Below are positions 1-5,802 of a stretch of DNA of 6,843 nt, in pieces. The stretch spans positions 5,845-12,687 of the forward strand of contig MHDW01000198.1 in NCBI GenBank assembly GCA_001803645.1, read 5' to 3'. This DNA comes from Nitrospirae bacterium GWC2_42_7 (GTDB lineage Bacteria; Nitrospirota; Thermodesulfovibrionia; Thermodesulfovibrionales; UBA6898). The notes under the pieces are model-generated. The model was not told the DNA's origin. It was given only the letters and a program-made list of their open reading frames with translations, and did not search any database. A program made the position numbers and the translations under genes. Position 1 is the first letter of the stretch. Each line of letters opens with the position of its first letter.

Positions 1-1914
1 ACTCCCCATCTGGGCCATAATAACAATAAGCGCAACCTGTCTCATATAAGTTGATTTCCCAGCCATATTGGGGCCGGTGAGGATCAAAAGCCTGCAATCC
101 TGATTATCAATATAAGTGTCATTAGGGATAAATCTTTCTCCGGATGACAATTTCTCGAGCACAGGGTGTCTGCCGTCAGTAATATCAATTACGCTTTCAT
201 CCGCTATCACCGGCCTCGAATAATTGTAGCGTTTTGCGATTACTGATAAGGATGTAAGAAAATCAATGACCGCCAGAGCGCCGGCAGTCTGAATAAGCCG
301 GTCCGAATCTTTTTTTACAGATTCGAGGATCTCCCTGAAGATCTCATATTCAAGATTCCTGAGCTTTTCTTCAGCCCCCAGGACCTTGCCTTCGTATTCC
401 TTGAGTTCAGGTGTTATAAACCTTTCGCAACCAACAAGCGTCTGTTTTCTTATGTAATCTTCAGGGACGAGATCCAGATTAGACTTTGTGATCTCTATAT
501 AATATCCAAAAACCCTGTTATATCCGATCTTAAGAGACGATATGCCTGTCCTTTTTTTCTCTCTCTGTTCTAACTCAGCAATAAAATCCCTGCCTTTTGT
601 GGTCAGGCTTCTGAGGTTATCGACCTCAATGTTGTATTTATCCTTTATGACCCCGCCTTCTTTCAGGCCAACAGGCGGGTTGTCCATAATGCTCTTTTCA
701 AGCAGTTCTTTAAGCAGGGAGAATTCGGATATCTCGTTTCCGAGTGATTTAAGATAGTGTTCTTTAGCAGCTGTAAGCAGCTTCTTTATTTTCGGGAGAT
801 TTGCAAGGGAATTCCTTACAGCAATAAGGTCCCTTGCATTTGCAGTGCCATATGATACCTTTGAGCAGAGTCTTTCTATGTCCTGAACTTTTCTTAACAG
901 GTTACGTGCTTCCTCCAGCAATTCGAAATCTTCAACAAGATATTCAACAACATCTTGTCTTTTTTTAATATCTGAGGTCTCTGTTAAAGGCCGAAGCAGG
1001 GAAGCCCGCAGGAACCTGCCGCCCATAGGTGTCAGCGTTTCGTCAAGCACCCGAAGCAGTGTATCATCACGCGAGCCGTCCTTCAGGTTATGAGTCAATT
1101 CAAGATTGCGCTGGGTTGCTGCATCCAAAAACATATTTGAAGACTTTTTCAATGTTGTGATCTTCTTGAATTCCGGAGCCCCGTTCTGTATATCACTGAT
1201 ATAGGTTATAAGCGCACCTGCAGCAGATATAGCAGACGAAAAACCTTCACAACCGTAGCCGTCAAGGGATGACACTCTGAAATGCGTCAGTAGTTTCCTG
1301 TACGCCTCGGAATAATCAAAAGACCAGTCTTCAATTCCGGAAAGATAATATCCCGATAAAGCCTCTCTGTAATGGATATTATCCTTAAAACTGTTGGGAA
1401 TAAGAATCTCGCTCGGTTCAAACCTGCTGACCTCGTCCTCAACATTTTCCTCTGTCTCAAAAACAATGAATTCTCCGGTTGAGATATCAGCTGCTGCTAT
1501 TCCGTGCTTCTTCCTGTCCGGAAAGATACTGACGATATATCTGTTTTCCTTTGGACTTTCAGGTTCATGGGTGCCGGGAGTGATCACCTTTACAACCTCC
1601 CGTGTAACGATCCCTTTTGCCTCCTTCGGGTCTTCCATCTGCTCGCATATCGCAACCTTAAAGCCTGCCTTTATCAGTTTGGAGATATATGATTCAGAGG
1701 CAAAATACGGGATGCCGCACATAGGCATAGGATTGTCCTTTGTCTTGTCCCTTGTTGTAAGGGCTATCTGCAGGATCTTAGAGGCCTTTTCAGCGTCTTC
1801 TCCGAACATCTCGTAAAAGTCACCAAGCCTGAAAAAGACAATGGCATCACTGTACTTTTCCTTGATAGTGAAATACTGCTTCATTAACGGAGTGAGATCA
1901 TTCATGTCTGTCAT
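1..1914 (-). CDS. mutS: DNA mismatch repair protein MutS (C-terminal part beyond the left edge)
   Basis: MutS is the cytoplasmic mismatch-recognition ATPase that binds mispairs and small loops and recruits MutL. The 638 codons visible are open with no in-frame stop. The N-terminal mismatch-binding domain carries the Phe-x-Glu motif in GDFYEMF (F33, E35). The core has TPMGGRFLRASLLRPL, and the lever/clamp region has LKIGYNRVFGYYIEIT. The ATPase P-loop TGPNMAGKST ends at residue 622, almost the same numbering as in E. coli, so the start is well placed and there is no indel. The window ends 16 residues after the P-loop, so Walker B, the signature region and the dimerisation helices are missing only because of the edge. 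The start is ATG at 1914; an in-frame ATG at 1905 is an alternative, and neither has a strong Shine-Dalgarno. A 180-bp gap separates it from the accessory genes upstream, so it probably has its own promoter. Confidence 0.97.
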   Translation of the reverse strand, partial: MTDMNDLTPLMKQYFTIKEKYSDAIVFFRLGDFYEMFGEDAEKASKILQIALTTRDKTKDNPMPMCGIPYFASESYISKLIKAGFKVAICEQMEDPKEAKGIVTREVVKVITPGTHEPESPKENRYIVSIFPDRKKHGIAAADISTGEFIVFETEENVEDEVSRFEPSEILIPNSFKDNIHYREALSGYYLSGIEDWSFDYSEAYRKLLTHFRVSSLDGYGCEGFSSAISAAGALITYISDIQNGAPEFKKITTLKKSSNMFLDAATQRNLELTHNLKDGSRDDTLLRVLDETLTPMGGRFLRASLLRPLTETSDIKKRQDVVEYLVEDFELLEEARNLLRKVQDIERLCSKVSYGTANARDLIAVRNSLANLPKIKKLLTAAKEHYLKSLGNEISEFSLLKELLEKSIMDNPPVGLKEGGVIKDKYNIEVDNLRSLTTKGRDFIAELEQREKKRTGISSLKIGYNRVFGYYIEITKSNLDLVPEDYIRKQTLVGCERFITPELKEYEGKVLGAEEKLRNLEYEIFREILESVKKDSDRLIQTAGALAVIDFLTSLSVIAKRYNYSRPVIADESVIDITDGRHPVLEKLSSGERFIPNDTYIDNQDCRLLILTGPNMAGKSTYMRQVALIVIMAQMGS

Positions 1915-1928
1915 ATTGGATATAAAAT

Positions 1929-1958
1929 AACATAAGTCAATTATAGTTCAACAGTCAA
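1929..1958 (-). promoter_or_regulatory. Putative mutS promoter
   Basis: Reading toward mutS, a TTGACT (1958-1953) is followed after 18 bp by TATGTT (1934-1929). A perfect TATAAT (1945-1940) overlaps this region but has no good -35 at 16-18 bp. Either -10 would give a very short leader before the ATG at 1914. This is the only promoter-like cluster in the 180-bp gap between the PIN gene and mutS. It was judged by eye against the sigma-70 consensus, with no scoring. Confidence 0.35.
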
Positions 1959-2094
1959 ACAAAATTAAACTAAAGAAGAGTGCATTTGAGGGAAAGCATG
2001 ATGTTGTCGGGAATTAATGTCAGATGAATATTCTGTGCCCATCTGTATTTTGAGTGAAGAGGTGTCAACACAGGTTTTCCTGTCCAGATATTTT

Positions 2095-2559
2095 TTAACG
2101 CCCGGGAACGATAACATCAGTGTCAGGCACAAATTGCTTCACCGCATCTACCAATTTCGAACGTTCATCTGAACAGACAAAAATCATAGCAGGGTATTCT
2201 TGTTTCGCAATTAAGTAAGCTGAAAGTTGTGCTAAATCAAAAATATTAGGGACCCATGTTTTTTCAAGCACAGAAGTCGCCTTCTCTATCATTTCTTCTG
2301 TAAATACGACTCTATGCATTTGCAGGATGTCCGCATCAAATAGACGATTAAGTCCATTAAATTCCTCTTCGTTAATCTGACCGTCTTGGTTAAGAGGATA
2401 TTTCAGCAGACGATAAAAAACCTTGCGGATCTCAATAATCGCAAGGTTTAAATAAAATAAATCGTGGTTATTATTAAAAAGATTGTTTACTACATCAGAG
2501 CCTATTTCAGATTTGTATCGCTTAATAAATGCGCTTGACTCAAGAAAATATCTTGACAT
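2095..2559 (-). CDS. PIN-domain protein (VapC-like ribonuclease fold)
   Basis: A 154-residue protein with the layout of a PIN domain, the metal-dependent RNase fold of VapC toxins. The N-terminus YFLESSAFIKRY matches the usual first strand and helix (x-L-D-T/S-S-A-L-V-K-R-Y), but the first acidic residue is Glu7 instead of the usual Asp. Other expected acids are visible: Glu43 in AIIEIRKVFYR, Asp108 in NIFDLAQLSAYL and Asp131 in FVCSDERSKL. The length is typical. Its ATG at 2559 follows the TAA of the 121-residue gene with no gap (TAAATG), so it is translationally coupled; a GAGGAAAGAGA stretch upstream could act as Shine-Dalgarno. Last gene of the packed SDH-protease operon. It could be a toxin or the RNase effector of a larger system. 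The fold is well supported, the role is not. Confidence 0.85.
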   Translation of the reverse strand: MSRYFLESSAFIKRYKSEIGSDVVNNLFNNNHDLFYLNLAIIEIRKVFYRLLKYPLNQDGQINEEEFNGLNRLFDADILQMHRVVFTEEMIEKATSVLEKTWVPNIFDLAQLSAYLIAKQEYPAMIFVCSDERSKLVDAVKQFVPDTDVIVPGR

Positions 2560-2925
2560 TTATTCATTATCTCTTTCCTCGGAGAGGAGCTTTGATAATG
2601 ATGGCAACCTTTTTGTTATTTCCCATACTTGTTCTATGGATGGAGCAGATGTAGCCATTTCCTGCAATTTGTGATTTAGCTCTTCGCGTCCGTATAGTGG
2701 ATCAGTAAGCCGCAAAGGCAAAACCAATTTTTCGTCAACTTTAGGCTGACTTTGCTCCAATAAAACTTCTAAGGGGAATATTATTATTATGTTTCCCCAT
2801 TCATCTAATCGTTTAAATTTTGATGTATTTACAGGTGTTAAGCTTGTCTCATCTATGCCTAAAGTTCCTAACAATACAGATGATGTGTCCGTCAGCGTTT
2901 CCTTATTGTATACTATGGCTTCCAT
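2560..2925 (-). CDS. Hypothetical 121-residue protein between SDH protease and PIN genes
   Basis: I do not recognise this family. The protein is 121 residues and soluble, with no signal peptide or membrane segment. The N-terminal half looks beta-rich, with a hydrophobic stretch WGNIIIIFPLEVLL (about residues 43-56). The C-terminal half looks helical and charged, with a proline-containing segment LVLPLRLTDPLYGREELNHKL followed by amphipathic helices to the end. Its ATG at 2925 lies 4 nt after the TAA of the SDH-type protease gene, and its TAA abuts the ATG of the PIN gene, so all three are co-translated. Position directly before a PIN gene is where VapB-type antitoxins sit, but I see no AbrB, ribbon-helix-helix or Phd signature and it is longer than most antitoxins. 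Antitoxin, adaptor or protease substrate are all possible and untested. Confidence 0.75.
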   Translation of the reverse strand: MEAIVYNKETLTDTSSVLLGTLGIDETSLTPVNTSKFKRLDEWGNIIIIFPLEVLLEQSQPKVDEKLVLPLRLTDPLYGREELNHKLQEMATSAPSIEQVWEITKRLPSLSKLLSEERDNE

Positions 2926-2929
2926 GACT

Positions 2930-3907
2930 TTATTCTATCTTAACCCATGACTGAGAATCAATGTTCATATCAACCACTGGTTGATTATTACGAATAGTTT
3001 TCTGTACCTTCCCAGTAAAAGTGAACTGATGAGAATACTCTGCACTTTCAATATATGCTCCTGCATGTCGTATCTCAGCCATATCTTTACCAGCAAGAAG
3101 CTCATTAGCGTGAAATGGCTGACCAAGTTTCATAGGCATAGCATATTCCTCATATAGCTGCCAGATACGTTGCTCAACCGAGGTTTTTGGAGTATCTATT
3201 TTAAGACCAAGTTCTTTTGCCTCATCCCGGTCAATAGGATATGCATGTATAGTAATGTCTCCGGTAATTTCTTTTATGATTTTTTTTATCTTTTGACTAT
3301 CTTTTGTTTTATCCATATGAAGAGAAAGAAGCCTTTCAGTCAAAAGCTTAGCCATCCGATACGCACGATATGCATTGCCGATAGATAAAGGATGCAGTTT
3401 CTCAACCAGCATTTTATAAACATCTGCCATTTGCCCTGGTCTTAAACCGGCTTTCTCTTTTGCAAACAAAAAATAAGAGTTCAGATCTTCGACGCTCACT
3501 TCAAGCCGTTGCTGAGGATCAGCAGGATTTTGCGGATTGAAAGGATGACCAGTAGTTGGGTCAACCGGTGTTAATTCGCCAAGCTTCCCCATGACAATTC
3601 TGTCTGCTCCAAGTGCAATAAGTGTTCCAGCGCTATGTGCTTTATAGGGCACTAATACTTCAAATGTATCACAGTGATTACGAATTAGTTTTACTATGCG
3701 TATCGGCGCCAACATATCGCCGCCGCTTGTGTATAAGAACAAACTTATTTTTTTCGACTTGCCGATTTTCTCAAGATGCCTGCTTAACAGGGGAACAACA
3801 TCGCCTGCAATTCTCGTTGCGAAAGGCGGCCTATCACCTGTGACATAGGTAATAATCCTGGAATTCTGCTCTTTTTCTAATTGTTGAATGAGGTCTTTTT
3901 TACTCAT
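2930..3907 (-). CDS. SDH-family (DUF114) Clp-fold serine protease-like protein
   Basis: A 325-residue protein with a ClpP/crotonase-like core in the style of the SDH_sah/DUF114 family, which is distantly related to ClpP and SppA. ISLFLYTSGGDMLAP (about 54-68) supplies the Gly-Gly oxyanion loop. AHSAGTLIALGADRIVMG (90-107) holds the probable nucleophile Ser92, followed by GELTPVDP (110-117). Where ClpP has its His about 25 residues after the Ser, this protein has the TPVDP segment, so the catalytic base is not obvious; His172 in KLHPLSIGNAYRAYRMAK is one candidate. The C-terminal third is a family-specific extension with a helical, Lys-rich part (196-216). No signal peptide or membrane anchor is seen, suggesting a cytoplasmic enzyme. 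Start ATG 3907 overlaps the stop of the preceding short frame as ATGA; the Shine-Dalgarno is weak. It heads a packed operon with the 121-residue and PIN genes. The fold is confident; substrate and biological role are unknown. Confidence 0.88.
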   Translation of the reverse strand: MSKKDLIQQLEKEQNSRIITYVTGDRPPFATRIAGDVVPLLSRHLEKIGKSKKISLFLYTSGGDMLAPIRIVKLIRNHCDTFEVLVPYKAHSAGTLIALGADRIVMGKLGELTPVDPTTGHPFNPQNPADPQQRLEVSVEDLNSYFLFAKEKAGLRPGQMADVYKMLVEKLHPLSIGNAYRAYRMAKLLTERLLSLHMDKTKDSQKIKKIIKEITGDITIHAYPIDRDEAKELGLKIDTPKTSVEQRIWQLYEEYAMPMKLGQPFHANELLAGKDMAEIRHAGAYIESAEYSHQFTFTGKVQKTIRNNQPVVDMNIDSQSWVKIE

Positions 3908-4134
3908 AGCCTGTTGTTAGGATAGCAAAAAATGTTCTTTTCGGCAATATCAATATTCAAATACCCCTTCCCCTCCACGATCTCAATCTCTTCCGGCGTA
4001 AACCTGCCTGACCGGTAGACAGGGCCGTAAAGGTTATAGACCATTTCGTCGATCTGTTTTTCGAGGGTGGAGGTGTGGCATTTATTTTTTCTCTCATGCC
4101 TTTGATCCTGTCGGCTTATTGTCCTTACGCGCAT
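3904..4134 (-). pseudogene. Detached C-terminal tail of an adenine-specific DNA methylase / type IIG R-M enzyme
   Basis: The frame reads HTSTLEKQIDEMVYNLYG, then PVYRSGRF, then TPEEIEIVEG. The first and last parts together match the well-known C-terminal end of Eco57I/TaqI-class N6-adenine methylases and type IIG enzymes (x-DTSALExEIDxLVYxLYGLTxEEIxIVEG). The rest of such an enzyme, including the NPPY catalytic region, is absent upstream, where an unrelated nuclease gene sits. The seven extra residues PVYRSGR coincide with a 21-bp palindrome. The available ATG (4134) lies inside the 3' end of the nuclease gene, has no Shine-Dalgarno, and its first 18 codons merely overlap that gene. I therefore read this as a gene remnant, with real homology from about 4074 to 3904. 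Its TGA overlaps the next ATG (ATGA, 3907-3904). It could alternatively be translated as a 76-residue peptide. Confidence 0.65.
4003..4023. repeat. 21-bp imperfect palindromic element inserted in frame
   Basis: Arms CCTGCCT (4003-4009) and AGACAGG (4017-4023) flank a central ACCGGT (4011-4016). There is one mismatch between the arms and one unpaired G at 4010. It lies exactly where seven codons (PVYRSGR) interrupt the conserved LYG/LTPEE junction of the methylase tail, so its length (21 bp, a multiple of three) equals the extra coding length. The element has no stop in the reading frame. It resembles the short CCTGCCTGCCGGCAGGCAGG-type palindromes scattered in some environmental genomes. I found no second copy in this window. 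Confidence 0.6.
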
Positions 4135-5551
4135 CTACCAGAATGACATAGGGGTCATCCGTCATATTCAAATCCTTTAAGGTTTGCTGTACCTTGGCGA
4201 GCTCCTGTTTTGAAAAGTAGAAGATGACTTTGTATCCCTTTTTAGCATCGCTTGCCTTCTTGTAAATCTCAAGCTGCTTTTGCAGGTTCCTGCTTAGACC
4301 TGAATTGCCAGCGAGCTTAAACTCGACAAGGGTCTTGTCTTTACTGCCTCGCGCTATTTTAAAATCAACAGGACCTCTCCCATCATTCACCTCCCGGCTT
4401 ACATCGGATACTGTATCGCGCCACGTCAATTTGAAAAGTATCTGAATATCTTTTTCCCTGGCTAGCGGCTTGCCTTTATTATAGAAAAGCTTATGTCCGC
4501 CCTTGTTCTCAACGACATCTTTCAGAAACTCTATCCGCTGCAACACTTCCTCTGTCGTATTGCCTGGGACAGAATAAAAAGCCGACTTCTGAGATAACAA
4601 GTTCACCAATGACCCAAATTGATCGATATAGACCATTCTTGAATCATTGACATCCAGAAAGCTCTTTTTCACTGCATCGTTCCCGCGCTCTTCTTTGTAC
4701 TTGATGTAATAATCGATCAACTCCGGAAACTTCAATGCGACAGAAGCTGCTGCTTTATGTTCATCTTTACTTGTCGGGTCCTTGGGCAAGATGGAATAGA
4801 AATAGTTGTTAATTTGAGCGCGCAGTTGCTCATTCTCTATAGCCTCCGGAATCCTATCGAACTGCCTGAAGAAGTCTGGCTTGTTAATCCATGTCTCATC
4901 CTTGGTGAGGATCTCTTTTGGACTGAGCAGGACATATTTATTTTTATAGACTGGAAGATCAAAAACACCTGGTTGCCATGATTCAGTTTCATAATTAAAG
5001 CTGACCCGCTCAACAGCCATTTCCCTTCTTAAAGATTTATCAATATGTTTCTGCGCAAAGGTCTCGGTATATTTTAGAAGGAATTCTTTAATCAGGTTGG
5101 TGGTAAAGTCGCTAATCGTATCTTTACCAACCCCGTCTTTGATAAGGCAGAGCTTTTCAAGATGGCTGCCTTTGGTGACACTCTCTGATCCGAAGTCTGT
5201 AAACAGATTACGGAGATTTTCGTTCAGCGCCCTAGCGAAATCTTTTCCAAGGCCTCTGCCTGTATTGCCTGAAACACAGAAACCGAGCCAGTTCTCTTTG
5301 ACTTCTGAGAAATGATACCAAGACTTTAAGAGCCCTGCGTTTACAGTCCCGGCAGTGGATTTGTCCTTTAAAAACCGTAAGTACTTAATTATGTCGTCAT
5401 GGAGTTGCCGATATTCTTTCTTTTTGCTGTTAAAGAGGAGAAAGGGGTCAATGAAAAGCGGCAGGTCGGTGACAAGGGAGATATTGAAGGCGCCGTATTT
5501 GTCGAGGATTTTGGGGGGAACGTCGAAGATGTCGGAAAAGTATAAGTGCAT
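4094..5551 (-). CDS. PD-(D/E)XK nuclease-domain protein, 485 residues
   Basis: The C-terminal 95 residues form a PD-(D/E)XK nuclease core: Asp396 in GRGPVDFKIA, Glu410-x-Lys412 in KTLVEFKLAG, and Gln426/Tyr430 in KQLEIY, the QxxxY helix seen in RecB-like nucleases. A Rossmann-like end follows (KVIFYFSKQEL, YVILVDARKDNKP). The N-terminal about 390 residues are unassigned: the opening MHLYFSDIFDVPPKILDK leads into a hydrophobic DLPLFIDPFLLF (about 32-43), then long charged helices. No membrane segment is clear. I choose ATG 5551 with a GGTGG 7 nt upstream. A longer in-frame GTG start at 5623 would add 24 residues of poor coding appearance, overlap the 62-residue gene and have no usable Shine-Dalgarno. 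It stops at 4094, where an ATGA overlap opens only a 46-codon frame. It lies 62 nt after the small gene, probably in the same transcript. Likely a DNA-cleaving component; the target is unknown. Confidence 0.88.
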   Translation of the reverse strand: MHLYFSDIFDVPPKILDKYGAFNISLVTDLPLFIDPFLLFNSKKKEYRQLHDDIIKYLRFLKDKSTAGTVNAGLLKSWYHFSEVKENWLGFCVSGNTGRGLGKDFARALNENLRNLFTDFGSESVTKGSHLEKLCLIKDGVGKDTISDFTTNLIKEFLLKYTETFAQKHIDKSLRREMAVERVSFNYETESWQPGVFDLPVYKNKYVLLSPKEILTKDETWINKPDFFRQFDRIPEAIENEQLRAQINNYFYSILPKDPTSKDEHKAAASVALKFPELIDYYIKYKEERGNDAVKKSFLDVNDSRMVYIDQFGSLVNLLSQKSAFYSVPGNTTEEVLQRIEFLKDVVENKGGHKLFYNKGKPLAREKDIQILFKLTWRDTVSDVSREVNDGRGPVDFKIARGSKDKTLVEFKLAGNSGLSRNLQKQLEIYKKASDAKKGYKVIFYFSKQELAKVQQTLKDLNMTDDPYVILVDARKDNKPTGSKA

Positions 5552-5613
5552 TAAATGCCCACCGCGTTGCCCCGCAGAAGCATTGCACAAAACTTCATCA
5601 ATAAGCCCCCCTC

Positions 5614-5802
5614 TTAAATGCACACCTTCTGCTTTTGCATTAGATGTTTAAACTTGGTTAAAGATTCCTTCGCTAAAACAGTCCCAAGCGAATTAAGATC
5701 ACTAACCTCGATAGCCTGTTTCTTAAAAGATTCCGGATAATATTTTTTCTCAAATTCTTTCACTGAATAAAACTCTTGTATCTTTCCCTTATGCTTTCTC
5801 AT
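5614..5802 (-). CDS. Small basic protein, 62 residues, coupled to the Ntn-like gene
   Basis: A Lys-rich 62-residue protein with the pattern FYSVKEFEKKYYPESFKK, then LGTVLAKESLTKFKHLM. It looks like two amphipathic helices joined by a polar linker, with no membrane segment and no DNA-binding motif I can name. The ATG at 5802 lies inside the last codons of the upstream gene (14-nt overlap). It is preceded by AAGGAGGA (5818-5811), the best Shine-Dalgarno in the window, so I consider it truly translated and perhaps made in excess of its neighbours. It lies between a proteasome-like protein and a PD-(D/E)XK protein; an adaptor, regulator or inhibitor of either is plausible but is inference. Confidence 0.75.
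   Translation of the reverse strand: MRKHKGKIQEFYSVKEFEKKYYPESFKKQAIEVSDLNSLGTVLAKESLTKFKHLMQKQKVCI

Noticed and set aside
1394..1816. A 140-residue plus-strand frame inside mutS.
   Set aside because: It lies fully opposite the conserved mutS coding sequence, and its translation is Ser/Phe-rich antisense with no recognisable domain.
2040..2068. Perfect TTGACA (2068-2063) as a mutS promoter -35.
   Set aside because: At 15-18 bp spacing the best -10 candidates are poor (for example CAGATG). The cluster nearer the ATG fits better.
2070..2083. Hairpin ACAGG-TTTT-CCTGT after the PIN gene as an intrinsic terminator.
   Set aside because: Only a 5-bp stem, and on the minus strand no U-run follows. 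The T-run is on the plus-strand side, where no gene precedes it.
3957..4097. A 46-codon minus-strand frame whose ATG overlaps the nuclease stop as ATGA.
   Set aside because: The spacing is attractive for coupling, but the methylase-tail homology is in another frame. This frame gives a low-complexity Arg/Thr/Ser-rich peptide that stops at 3957.
5552..5623. A GTG-initiated N-terminal extension of the nuclease (24 residues).
   Set aside because: No Shine-Dalgarno at a usable distance, overlap with the small gene, and a translation rich in Gly/Ala/Arg/Cys unlike the rest. ATG 5551 is preferred.
5355..5651. A 98-residue plus-strand frame opposite the nuclease gene start.
   Set aside because: Antisense to the start of the nuclease gene and to the small-gene end, with no Shine-Dalgarno or homology. 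It is a shadow.
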